Shown here piece by piece: positions 25,211-32,702 of a stretch of DNA of 39,832 bases (position 1 is its first letter; the number at the start of each line of letters is the position of its first letter). The position numbers and the translations under genes are program-made. The stretch lies in assembly GCA_030596105.1 (NCBI GenBank), contig JAUVKU010000004.1, positions 1-39,832 of the forward strand, given 5' to 3'. This DNA is from a bacterium (GTDB taxonomy: Bacteria; Patescibacteriota; Minisyncoccia; Minisyncoccales; DAOVPY01). The notes under the pieces were generated by a model. That model did not search any database and had not been told where the DNA came from. It was given only the letters and a program-made list of their open reading frames with translations.

Positions 25211-25285
25211 TATGGATATTAGACTTATTATTTTAAAATAATATGGCTATTAGGCTTATTATTTTAAAATAATATGGAAATTAAA
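25193..25285 (+). repeat. Triplicated 31-bp stop/start junction
   Basis: Three tandem 31-bp units (25193-25223, 25224-25254, 25255-25285) cover the end of the biotin carrier gene and the start of birA. Each unit encodes LIILK, a stop, one base and an ATG, and contains the palindrome TATTATTTTAAAATAATA. The first unit holds the real stop of the carrier gene and the third the real ATG of birA. The two intermediate ATGs open 9-codon frames (MDIRLIILK and MAIRLIILK), each of which ends one base before the next ATG. Confidence 0.9.
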
Positions 25286-25813
25286 TTCTATTCAAAGTTG
25301 AATTCCACAAACCAAAAAGCAAAAGAATTGGCAAAAACAGGAGCAAAAGCTTGGACAATTATTGTTGCGGAAACGCAAAAAATTGGAAGGGGACAACAAA
25401 AAAAATTTTGGTTTTCACCAAAAGGAGGTCTTTATTTCTCAATAATTTTAAAACCTCAAAAAATATCTGACCTTGAAAAAATAACTTTAAATTCAGCAAA
25501 ATGCGTTGCGAATATTCTTAAAAAAAAATTCCGCTTAAACCCAGAAATAAAATGGCCTAATGATGTGTTGATAAACAATAAAAAAATTGCTGGAATTTTG
25601 GTAGAAAATGTGATAGGAAAAGATATAAAAGTATGCATTTGCGGAATTGGACTAAACACTAACATTAAAAAATTTCCAAAAGAGCTTAAAAAAACAGCCA
25701 CCTCAATAATGATAGAAACAAAAAGACAAATAAATAATGAACAAATTTTAAACACAATCTTAAAAGAACTTCAAAAAAAACTATTGAATTATGAATTTAA
25801 AAAAAGAAATTGA
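25274..25813 (+). CDS. birA: Biotin protein ligase, minimal form
   Basis: This 179-aa enzyme attaches biotin to the carrier protein through biotinyl-AMP. The catalytic domain is recognisable from STNQKAKELAKTGAKAWTII, the biotinyl-AMP loop GRGQQKKFWFSPKGGLYFSI, KWPNDVLINNKKIAGILVE and CICGIGLNTNI. It lacks both the N-terminal DNA-binding domain of bifunctional BirA and most of the C-terminal SH3-like domain, so it is a pure ligase and not a repressor. The start lies in the third copy of a 31-bp repeat. Its 3' end overlaps the carboxyltransferase gene by 23 bp in another frame, suggesting translational coupling. Confidence 0.93.
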   Translation: MEIKFYSKLNSTNQKAKELAKTGAKAWTIIVAETQKIGRGQQKKFWFSPKGGLYFSIILKPQKISDLEKITLNSAKCVANILKKKFRLNPEIKWPNDVLINNKKIAGILVENVIGKDIKVCICGIGLNTNIKKFPKELKKTATSIMIETKRQINNEQILNTILKELQKKLLNYEFKKRN

Positions 25814-27338
25814 AAAATTAAATACGAAAAAACAAGAACTTAAAAATCCCGAATTAGCGGAAAAACAGCATAAAAAAGGAAAACTTTCCGCGAAAGAAAG
25901 AATTGATTTGCTTTTAGACTCTAACACATTTACAGAGCTTGATGCTTTTGTGGAAAGCCGTTTTAGCGATTTTGGAATGAGCCAAAAAAAAACAAGTGGA
26001 GACGGGGTGATAACGGGATTTGGAAAAATCCAAAATCAACAAGTCTATATTTATAGCCAAGATTTTTCTAAAATCGGCGGATCTTTGGGTGAAATGCACA
26101 GCAAAAAAATAGTAAAAATAATTGAACTGGCTCAAAAAACAGGTTGTCCAGTAATTGGAATAATTGACAGTGGGGGAGCAAGAATTCAAGAAGGAATATC
26201 AAGTTTAGACGGATATGCGGCAATTTTTAAAGCAATGATTAATGGTTCTGGGGTTATCCCACAAATTAGCATTATTGTCGGACCATCAGCAGGAGGAGCT
26301 TCTTATGCGCCAGGATTATCCGACTTTGTTTTTATGGTAGATGGAATAGGTCAAATGTATATCACTGGACCAGAAGTAATTAAATCAGTAACAGGCGAAG
26401 AAATATCTTTTAATAATTTAGGCGGAGCCGCAACCCATTGCGCTAAAAGCGGATGTTCGCACTTTATTTTCAAAAACGAACAAGAATGTTTTAACAGCGT
26501 AAAAAAACTTCTTTCTTTTCTACCGCAAAATAATCTTGAAGATCCCCCAACACGAAAAGACTTTATTTCCGAAATGCTTAAAACTGATAACGATAAACTC
26601 ATAGAAATAATTCCAGAACAAGAAGAAAAAGGGTATGAAATGAAAGAAATAATTTATGAAATTTTTGATAAAAATTCATTTTTTGAAACAAGCGCTAATT
26701 TCGCCACAAATGTTATTGTAGGATTTGCTCGTTTATCAGGAATAACTGTTGGAATTGTGGCGAATCAAACAAAGCTTATGGCAGGAACGCTTGATATTGA
26801 TTCGTCTGATAAGGTGGCGCGCTTTGTCCGATTTTGTGACTGCTTTAACATCCCTTTAATCAATCTCGTGGACACACCGGGTTATCTCCCTGGTTCTGAC
26901 CAAGAACACCAAGGAATTATTAGGCATGGGGCTAAAGTGCTTTACGCTTATTCCGAAGCAAGTGTGCCAAAAATAAGTTTAATTTTAAGAAAAGCGTATG
27001 GAGGAGCATATATTGCTCTTGCTTCACGCTTATTGGGCTATGACAAGGTCATAGCGTGGCCTTTTGCTAAAATAGCTGTAATGGGACCCAAACAAGCTGT
27101 AAAGATTATCTATAGAAAGGAAATCATAGCAAGTGACAATCCAGAAGAATTAGAAAAACAAAAAACTCAAGAACTCACGGATAAATTTCTTAATCCATAC
27201 CAAGCCGCCAAATTAGGTCAAGTTGATATGATTATAGACCCTAAAAACACAAGAGAAATTTTAACAAAATGTTTAGAATCTTTATTAAACAAAAGAGAAA
27301 CTAGACCCCCTAAAAAACATGGCAATATGCCATTATAA
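25791..27338 (+). CDS. Biotin-dependent carboxyltransferase subunit (PccB/MmdA type)
   Basis: This 515-aa protein is an acyl-CoA carboxyltransferase with two crotonase-like halves. The first half shows KGKLSAKERIDLLLD, GDGVITGFGKI, the oxyanion-hole IDSGGARIQEG and GPSAGGASYAPGLSDFVFMV. The second half has LVDTPGYLPGSDQEHQGIIR, LRKAYGGAYIAL and the C-terminal IIDPKNTREIL. It resembles propionyl-CoA carboxylase beta and methylmalonyl-CoA decarboxylase alpha chains, which cannot be separated by sequence alone. No biotin carboxylase (AccC) or membrane decarboxylase beta subunit lies in the window, so the direction of the reaction and the exact acyl-CoA remain open. Confidence 0.92.
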   Translation: MNLKKEIEKLNTKKQELKNPELAEKQHKKGKLSAKERIDLLLDSNTFTELDAFVESRFSDFGMSQKKTSGDGVITGFGKIQNQQVYIYSQDFSKIGGSLGEMHSKKIVKIIELAQKTGCPVIGIIDSGGARIQEGISSLDGYAAIFKAMINGSGVIPQISIIVGPSAGGASYAPGLSDFVFMVDGIGQMYITGPEVIKSVTGEEISFNNLGGAATHCAKSGCSHFIFKNEQECFNSVKKLLSFLPQNNLEDPPTRKDFISEMLKTDNDKLIEIIPEQEEKGYEMKEIIYEIFDKNSFFETSANFATNVIVGFARLSGITVGIVANQTKLMAGTLDIDSSDKVARFVRFCDCFNIPLINLVDTPGYLPGSDQEHQGIIRHGAKVLYAYSEASVPKISLILRKAYGGAYIALASRLLGYDKVIAWPFAKIAVMGPKQAVKIIYRKEIIASDNPEELEKQKTQELTDKFLNPYQAAKLGQVDMIIDPKNTREILTKCLESLLNKRETRPPKKHGNMPL

Positions 27339-27339
27339 A

Positions 27340-27389
27340 AACAATCGGGGAGGAGGGGGGAACTATCGGAAGTTCAACTTCCGATTGTT
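27340..27389 (+). terminator. Hairpin with alternative pairing at the end of the biotin operon
   Basis: Two mutually exclusive stems can form: AACAATCGG (27340-27348) with CCGATTGTT (27381-27389), or ATCGGAAGT (27365-27373) with ACTTCCGAT (27377-27385). Between them lies a G-rich run at 27347-27360, unusual in this AT-rich DNA. The T tail is weak. It may be a terminator, an attenuator or a leader element of the gene at 27408. Confidence 0.5.
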
Positions 27390-27407
27390 AAATATTATTA
27401 TAAAATT

Positions 27408-27710
27408 ATGAAATTTACCATTAAAACATCTGGGGAAAACATACATAATTTAATGAGAGAGGTCGGCTATCAGCCAGCCCCACTATTTCAAGCAGGCAAA
27501 GAGGCAGATATGAGTTTTATTCGCGCGCTTGAAAGAAGTGGATACCCTAGATTTCATATCTACTTAAAGATTGATGTGTCTGAAATAACTTTCAACTTGC
27601 ATCTTGACCAAAAAAAACCAGTTTATAAAAATTCACCCGCTCATTCAGCTGACTACGAAGGACCTGCGATAGAAACCGAAGCCCAAAGAATCATTGGACT
27701 TATTGCTTAA
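27408..27710 (+). CDS. Conserved small protein of unknown function
   Basis: This 100-aa protein has no signal peptide or membrane segment and I cannot assign it to a characterised family. Its features look like those of a small folded cytosolic domain: an N-terminal NIHNLMREVGYQPAP, a central RALERSGYPRFHIYLKIDV strand pair, FNLHLDQKKPVY, and AHSADYEGPAIETEAQRI, with several His residues that could bind metal or nucleic acid. Similar small proteins seem to be widespread in Parcubacteria (recollection, not verified). It is preceded by the complex hairpin at 27340-27389 and followed by a new promoter. Confidence 0.7.
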   Translation: MKFTIKTSGENIHNLMREVGYQPAPLFQAGKEADMSFIRALERSGYPRFHIYLKIDVSEITFNLHLDQKKPVYKNSPAHSADYEGPAIETEAQRIIGLIA

Positions 27711-27745
27711 TAACAAGTCTGGCACCACTCTTTCTTAGATTTTAC

Positions 27746-27821
27746 TTGACAAAAAAATTTATAGCGATAAAATACAAGTACTATGATCACTACCCCTGCT
27801 CTTGAGCAAGGGTAGTTTTTT
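27746..27821 (+). promoter_or_regulatory. Promoter with immediate terminator-like hairpin upstream of the NYN gene
   Basis: A -35 TTGACA (27746-27751) and -10 TAAAAT (27768-27773) are 16 nt apart, with transcription expected near 27780. The hairpin CTACCC-C-TGCTC/GAGCA-A-GGGTAG (27790-27815) and six T (27816-27821) follow within 10 nt of the start. This is a canonical intrinsic terminator placed in the 5' leader and could act as an attenuator. Confidence 0.65.
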
Positions 27822-27849
27822 GTTCTAAACTATCATATAATAAAATCGT

Positions 27850-28404
27850 ATGAATATATTAAAGAAAAAAGAAAGAGTTGCCATCTATATTGATGGAAGC
27901 AATTTCTATAAATATCTAAAAAATAAAGAAATCGGCTTCCCAAAAGGAGTAAAATTTGATTATGATAAATTTATAGAATTTTTGACTCGTGACCGAATAT
28001 GCGTATCTAAAAGATATTATGTTGGTATTGCCAGCAATCTAGATAATACTGAAAAAAGCAAACAAATTGTAAGCGGACAACAAAAATTTTTATCCAAAAT
28101 TGAAAATGACGACTTTATTGTTAAGCGCGGTAAAATTATCTATGATGGAGGCAAAATAAGAGAGAAGGGTACTGATGTAAAAATCGCTGTGGATTTAGTT
28201 GTCGGAGCAGTTGATAATTTATATGACACAGCTATACTAATAAGCTCTGATACTGATTTGATTCCTGCGATTAGATATGTTAAATTTAAAAAGAAAAAAT
28301 TTGAATATGTTGGCTTTTCACACTCACCATCTTTTGGTATGCAAAAAAACGCTAATTTATCTATATTATTATTACCCGAAGACATAAAAAAATTTAAAAA
28401 ATAA
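27850..28404 (+). CDS. NYN-domain (LabA/DUF88-like) putative RNase
   Basis: This 184-aa protein has the PIN-like NYN fold. The conserved acidic residues are visible: VAIYIDGSNFYKYL (first Asp), REKGTDVKIAVDLVVGAV (central TD-K and D), and TAILISSDTDLIPAI (SSDTD motif). These should bind a metal ion for RNA cleavage. The C-terminus, KFEYVGFSHSPSFGMQKNANL, matches the last strand and helix of the family. It lies 6 nt upstream of tRNA-Ala on the same strand, so its transcript may continue into the tRNA. Substrate RNA unknown; tRNA or rRNA is possible but unproven. Confidence 0.87.
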   Translation: MNILKKKERVAIYIDGSNFYKYLKNKEIGFPKGVKFDYDKFIEFLTRDRICVSKRYYVGIASNLDNTEKSKQIVSGQQKFLSKIENDDFIVKRGKIIYDGGKIREKGTDVKIAVDLVVGAVDNLYDTAILISSDTDLIPAIRYVKFKKKKFEYVGFSHSPSFGMQKNANLSILLLPEDIKKFKK

Positions 28405-28409
28405 AATGC

Positions 28410-28483
28410 GGGCCCGTAGTATAGTGGTATTACACCGCATTCGCATTGCAGAAACGCGAGTTCAATTCTCGCCGGGTCCACCA
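28410..28483 (+). tRNA. tRNA-Ala (CGC)
   Basis: Acceptor GGGCCCG/CGGGTCC contains G3-U70, the alanine identity pair. Discriminator A and CCA are encoded (28480-28483). The anticodon loop TTCGCAT gives CGC. The anticodon stem CCGCA/TGCAG has one C-A mismatch (positions 28-42), and the D-stem only three good pairs, so it is slightly degraded or read from a variant isoacceptor. It is embedded between two protein genes with 5- and 8-nt gaps. Confidence 0.85.
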
Positions 28484-28491
28484 AAATAAAA

Positions 28492-29994
28492 ATGAGCAAA
28501 CCAAAAACACTAAATAATAAATATTTTTCTATTCCAAAAGATATTAAATTAATTTTTCCAAAAGAAAAAAATTTATCATCTGCGGACATCAAAAAATCTG
28601 TTTATATCCCTTGGGAACCAAGATACTTAAACTTCTGCCCAAAAAAATTTAGGCAATTTTTTAAGGTAGTTTTACCTTATCTTAAAGTTAGAACAACTGA
28701 TGTTCATATAGCGATATGCTTATTACATGCGGACAAACTAATCAGAAAAATTGAAAAAGAAAAAAAAATTAAAATAAGAAAGGATATTGTAATATTGGGA
28801 TTAATTTTACATGATTGCGGATGGAGCGCTTTAACCAAAAAAGAAATCGCGGATAGTTTATCTAATTCCAAAAAATTAGAAGTAAAAGGCGTGGCGCTAA
28901 AACCAAAATTAAAACACGCTGAAAAAGGCGTAAAAATCGCTAAAAATATTCTTAAAAATTATAATTTTAAACCATCTCTGACTGAAGAAGAAAAAAATAT
29001 TATTTTAGAAGCTATTTTTTTGCATGACAAAACAAAAAAATTAAAAAATAAAAAACTTCCAGTAGAAATAAAATTGATAGCGGATTTAGACCATTTATGG
29101 TCATATAGTCATTTAAATTTTTGGCAAGACACTATCAGAAAAAATATTAACCCACAAAAATATATAGAAAATTTACAAAAAAGCATAAATTCTTATTTTA
29201 TATTTAATTCTTCAAAAAAAATAGCCAGATCTATGTTGGATGAAAGAAAAAAAGAATTAAAACAAAATACAAGGAAAGATGAATGTCTATTCTTTTTTAA
29301 AGTAAAACGCCGGCGGGACATAAAATGGGGACATGCGGTAAATAATTCTAAAAAATTAAAAAAATATTGTGAATCTCCGAGAATTATGATGATAGAAGGA
29401 GATATCAAAAAAATAGGGAAGAATCTTGTAATGGCACATGACCTGAATCAAAAAATTGATATAACCTTTGACGACTGGATTGAAAAAATAACCATCTCAA
29501 AAAAGGGCGCGAAATTAGATTTTAAAGACCCCGCAGCTGTTTTGCCTTGCCTTAAAAAACTGAAAGCCTTAAATTTTAAAAATCCCATTTTTCTCAATGC
29601 AAATATTTTGCAAGGATCTGGCGGTAAAATTCCTAAATTTAAAGCAACTGAATTTATTAAATCTTGCCAAAAATATTTTCCAGGAGCAATTCTTTCTATC
29701 GGCTGGACAACCAAAAACCTACCAGATAGAAAATACACAAAAGATATGATTTTCCAAATGCTTAATCTTATTAAAAATCTTGACTGTTCAATTACCTTCC
29801 CAATCAAGGCGGATTATCTTAAATCTTCATATCCAAACATAGAACTACTTCTACAAAACCCCAACCACTCATTTACTATTTGGAATCATAAACCAGTTTC
29901 AAATGATTTAAAAAAATGGATGAAACGCGAACTTGACCATAATAAAACATACTACGATTTAATAGATAAAAATGGCGATGCTGTATTTTTATAA
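28492..29994 (+). CDS. HD-domain / menorin (FAM151, DUF2181) fusion protein
   Basis: This 500-aa cytosolic-looking protein has two parts. Residues about 60-240 are HD-phosphohydrolase-like: VHIAICLLHADKL, then GLILHDCGW with the HD pair, LKHAEKGVKIAKNIL and later LIADLDHLW. Residues about 280-495 match the menorin/FAM151 (DUF2181) domain: KWGHAVNNSKKL, RIMMIEGDI, VMAHD, ITFDDWIEKI, AKLDFKDPAAV, IFLNANILQG, FPGAILSIGWTTK, CSITFPIKADY and FTIWN. That domain belongs to the GDPD/PLC-like TIM-barrel phosphodiesterase superfamily; the His, Glu and Asp residues expected there are kept. No signal peptide is seen. Substrate unknown; a two-step phosphoester-cleaving enzyme is inference. It starts 8 nt after tRNA-Ala. 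Confidence 0.8.
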   Translation: MSKPKTLNNKYFSIPKDIKLIFPKEKNLSSADIKKSVYIPWEPRYLNFCPKKFRQFFKVVLPYLKVRTTDVHIAICLLHADKLIRKIEKEKKIKIRKDIVILGLILHDCGWSALTKKEIADSLSNSKKLEVKGVALKPKLKHAEKGVKIAKNILKNYNFKPSLTEEEKNIILEAIFLHDKTKKLKNKKLPVEIKLIADLDHLWSYSHLNFWQDTIRKNINPQKYIENLQKSINSYFIFNSSKKIARSMLDERKKELKQNTRKDECLFFFKVKRRRDIKWGHAVNNSKKLKKYCESPRIMMIEGDIKKIGKNLVMAHDLNQKIDITFDDWIEKITISKKGAKLDFKDPAAVLPCLKKLKALNFKNPIFLNANILQGSGGKIPKFKATEFIKSCQKYFPGAILSIGWTTKNLPDRKYTKDMIFQMLNLIKNLDCSITFPIKADYLKSSYPNIELLLQNPNHSFTIWNHKPVSNDLKKWMKRELDHNKTYYDLIDKNGDAVFL

Positions 29995-30032
29995 ACATTA
30001 ATTTATTCTTGCTGAATCCACTATCAATAAAC

Positions 30033-30061
30033 AAAAACCGCATTAGTTAATGCGGTTTTTA
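30033..30061 (+). terminator. Terminator after the HD-menorin gene
   Basis: AAAAACCGCATTA (30033-30045) pairs perfectly with TAATGCGGTTTTT (30048-30060) across a two-base loop, with a T run. The stem would pair fully on either strand. Confidence 0.88.
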
Positions 30062-30122
30062 TTAGCAAAAGACTCTAAATATTTTTTAATGTCTTTACTG
30101 ACAATTTCCTTCTAACTTTTTC

Positions 30123-30152
30123 TTGCAAAGTTTAAAAATTTTATGTTATAAT
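30123..30152 (+). promoter_or_regulatory. Promoter of the serpin gene
   Basis: A -35 TTGCAA (30123-30128) and perfect -10 TATAAT (30147-30152) are 18 nt apart. Transcription would start near 30159, about 66 nt before the preferred serpin start at 30225 and upstream of all candidate starts. Confidence 0.65.
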
Positions 30153-30224
30153 TTAGGAATAAAATAAAAAATAAGTTTTTCTTTGTCTGATATTTATATA
30201 CTAACTAAAATATCAACCTATTAT

Positions 30225-31538
30225 ATGAACAAATATATGAACAAAAATTTTTTAATAATTGGCATAATGCTTCTTGTAGGTACTGTGGCAACAGCTACCG
30301 CAGTATTGTTTCTTTTCCCTTATCAACCAGACCAACCACCACGAACTGATGATACTGGCTCAACAAAACAGGGCGTTCAAGAAGTTGTAAATGCTAACAA
30401 TCAATTTGCTTTTGAGCTCTATTCAGAATTAAACAAAACAGAACAAAATAATATTTTTTATTCTCCTTATAGTATTTCTACTGCTTTAGCAATGACCTAT
30501 GAAGGCGCAAAAGGACAAACAGCAGATGAAATAAAATCTGTTTTTCACTTTCCAGAGAGTAAAACATTAAGACCAAATTTTGCCGCAATTTATAATGATA
30601 TTAATAAAAAGGGAAAGGCATATGAATTAAAAACTGGAAATGCCTTATGGGCTCAACATGACTATTCTTTTCTTGAGGAATACACGAATAGGGTTGAACA
30701 GTTTTATGGTGGAAAAATAGCAAATTTAGATTTTGTTGAAGAAACAGAAAAATCAAGACAAACAATAAACACTTTTATTGAAAAGCAAACAAATAATAAA
30801 ATTGAAGATTTGATTCCTCTAGGCTCTTTGAATGCTCTAACAAGATTAGTTTTAACAAATGCGATTTACTTTAAAGGAATTTGGAAATGGGAATTTGATA
30901 AATCTGATACTCACGACCAAGACTTTAAAATAACTCCTACCAATATTGCAAAAACCCCAATAATGCATATGAATTCTGATGAAGCAAAATTCAATTATGC
31001 AGACTTGGAACGATTACAAATTTTGGAATTGCCTTACAAAGGTGAAGATATCTCAATGTTAATTTTATTACCAAAACAAGAAGAATATTATGATTTTGTA
31101 ACTGACAAAAAAGTTGTCTATGATTATACCCTTGAAGATATTGAATTTTCGTCTAAAACACTTGAAGAATACAAGGCGCAAATGAAAAAAACAAAATTAG
31201 ATTCAATATCACTTCCTAAATTTAAATTTGATTCAAAATACTTTATGAAAAATACACTAAGCGCTATGGGAATGCCAACAGCTTTTAGTAATGCTGATTT
31301 TTCAGGTATGGACGGAACAAAAAATTTATTTATTAGCGAAGTAATTCATCAAGCATTTGTTGAGGTGAATGAGGAAGGAACAGAGGCAGCGGCTGCAACA
31401 GCAGTTATAATAAAAGAAACATCCGTAATGCCAGCAAATATTTTTAGAGCAGACCATCCATTTATTTTTATAATTCAACAAAAAGATACTGGAAATATTT
31501 TATTTATGGGAAAAGTTGTTGATCCAACCAAACAATAA
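30225..31538 (+). CDS. Membrane-anchored serpin (serine protease inhibitor)
   Basis: This ~437-aa protein has an N-terminal signal anchor (FLIIGIMLLVGTVATATAVL) and a ~50-residue Pro/Thr-rich linker, so the serpin domain should be displayed outside the membrane. Serpin signatures are clear: NIFYSPYSISTALAMTYEGA, NAIYFKGIWKWEF, and IFRADHPFIFIIQ near the C-terminus. The reactive-centre hinge EEGTEAAAATAV has the small residues of inhibitory serpins. The scissile P1-P1' bond should fall near KETSVM but cannot be fixed. Alternative starts are a TTG at 30183 and an ATG at 30237; no Shine-Dalgarno sequence decides. A promoter at 30123-30152 serves it. Confidence 0.92.
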   Translation: MNKYMNKNFLIIGIMLLVGTVATATAVLFLFPYQPDQPPRTDDTGSTKQGVQEVVNANNQFAFELYSELNKTEQNNIFYSPYSISTALAMTYEGAKGQTADEIKSVFHFPESKTLRPNFAAIYNDINKKGKAYELKTGNALWAQHDYSFLEEYTNRVEQFYGGKIANLDFVEETEKSRQTINTFIEKQTNNKIEDLIPLGSLNALTRLVLTNAIYFKGIWKWEFDKSDTHDQDFKITPTNIAKTPIMHMNSDEAKFNYADLERLQILELPYKGEDISMLILLPKQEEYYDFVTDKKVVYDYTLEDIEFSSKTLEEYKAQMKKTKLDSISLPKFKFDSKYFMKNTLSAMGMPTAFSNADFSGMDGTKNLFISEVIHQAFVEVNEEGTEAAAATAVIIKETSVMPANIFRADHPFIFIIQQKDTGNILFMGKVVDPTKQ

Positions 31539-31592
31539 GAAAAAATACTTGAGTATGGGGTTATTTGAATATTAATTTAAATCTACGCAATA

Positions 31593-31657
31593 TTGACATG
31601 TTGACAATTTATTTGTTAATATTCAAAATATTACAAGAGTATAAAATGATATACTCT
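31593..31657 (+). promoter_or_regulatory. Putative promoter and operator-like hairpin before the PHP gene
   Basis: TTGACA occurs twice (31593-31598 and 31601-31606). The second has a weak -10 CAAAAT (31624-31629) at 17 nt. A perfect 8-bp inverted repeat AGAGTATA/TATACTCT (31636-31643, 31650-31657) follows near the expected start of transcription, where a repressor site or leader hairpin could lie. Confidence 0.4.
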
Positions 31658-31692
31658 CGCCACAGTTCTTTAAAATAAAAAACGGGAAAAAA

Positions 31693-32577
31693 ATGAAAAA
31701 TGAGTTAAATTTTCGGAGATTTGATTGGCATTTACATTCACATTTTTCTGATGGGGACCTTTCTCCGTCACAACTCATAAAAGAATGTAAAAAAAATGGA
31801 TTGAAATATGTTGCGCTCACTGACCACAATGTTATTGGTGGAATTCCCGCAGCAATAAAAGAGGGAAATAAAATAGGTATTAATGTAATCACAAATTGTA
31901 GCGCTGAATTTACATGTCATTATGAAGAAAAAACTCAGCATGTCTTAGGCTACTTTATGGATCCAGAAAACACGCGATTAAATTCTTTTTTATCTTCACA
32001 AAAAAAAATCGGGATAGCCTATAACAGAGAGATTGTTGAAATTTTAAAAAAATGCGGTTTTAAAATTTCCTTGAAAAAAATTTATGATGCTAATCACGGA
32101 AAAATAGAAAATAGCCATTTCTGGGAAGCCATACATAACAACAAAGCAAATCGCAGAATTTTAAAGATTTTGCAAATCAAAAGTAAAAGAGGCTTCAACA
32201 AAAAATTTTTGAAAGACGATCCATGTGGAATAAAAAAAGAAAAACCAACAATAAAAAGAACTATCAATATGATAAACAAAGCGGACGGTATAGCGGTTTT
32301 AGCGCATCCTTTTTGGAAACGAACCACACTTTTAGAAATTGAAAAACAAATAACAGAATTTCAAAAATTAGGTTTAAAAGGAATTGAAGTTTGTTATTGT
32401 CGTCATACGCAAGAGCAAGCATTGTCATTACATGAAATCGCAAAAGCAAATTTCCTCTACGAAACTATTGGCTCAGATTTTCACGGATTTAGAAAAGCAG
32501 AACCAGGAAGAATAATAGGAAAAGCGCACACTTATGGAATAAAACTAAATCTTCCATTCAGACATAGAGACGACTAA
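31693..32577 (+). CDS. PHP-domain phosphoesterase
   Basis: This 294-aa protein has the PHP (polymerase and histidinol phosphatase) TIM-like fold. Metal-binding motifs are visible in order: WHLHSHFSDG (HxH), YVALTDHNVIGG, NCSAEFTCHYE with the conserved Glu, VLAHPFWKR, and a C-terminal SDFHGF. It resembles the RNase AM/YciV-type nucleoside-bisphosphate phosphatases and 5'-3' exonucleases, but a lysine-rich central insertion (about residues 115-185) is unusual. A weak GGGAAAA-type ribosome binding site precedes the ATG. The substrate is probably a phosphorylated nucleotide or RNA 5' end (inference). Confidence 0.88.
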   Translation: MKNELNFRRFDWHLHSHFSDGDLSPSQLIKECKKNGLKYVALTDHNVIGGIPAAIKEGNKIGINVITNCSAEFTCHYEEKTQHVLGYFMDPENTRLNSFLSSQKKIGIAYNREIVEILKKCGFKISLKKIYDANHGKIENSHFWEAIHNNKANRRILKILQIKSKRGFNKKFLKDDPCGIKKEKPTIKRTINMINKADGIAVLAHPFWKRTTLLEIEKQITEFQKLGLKGIEVCYCRHTQEQALSLHEIAKANFLYETIGSDFHGFRKAEPGRIIGKAHTYGIKLNLPFRHRDD

Positions 32578-32606
32578 AAGCTTCGCTCTCCCATACTATT
32601 AAAATT

Positions 32607-32634
32607 AAAAAGCTGAAAAATCTCAGCTTTTTTT
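32607..32634 (+). terminator. Terminator after the PHP gene
   Basis: AAAAAGCTGA (32607-32616) pairs with TCAGCTTTTT (32623-32632) across a 6-nt loop and is followed by T residues. Confidence 0.85.
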
Positions 32635-32650
32635 AATATCTTTAATAATG

Positions 32651-32680
32651 TTGTTCAACAACTTCATTTTAAGGTATTAT
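32651..32680 (+). promoter_or_regulatory. Putative promoter of yraN
   Basis: TTGTTC (32651-32656) and TATTAT (32675-32680) are 18 nt apart. The -35 lies inside a small palindrome GTTGTTCAACAAC. Transcription start would be about 15 nt before the gene, giving a nearly leaderless message. Confidence 0.45.
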
Positions 32681-32702
32681 ATATGAAGAGATCATACTCA
32701 AT

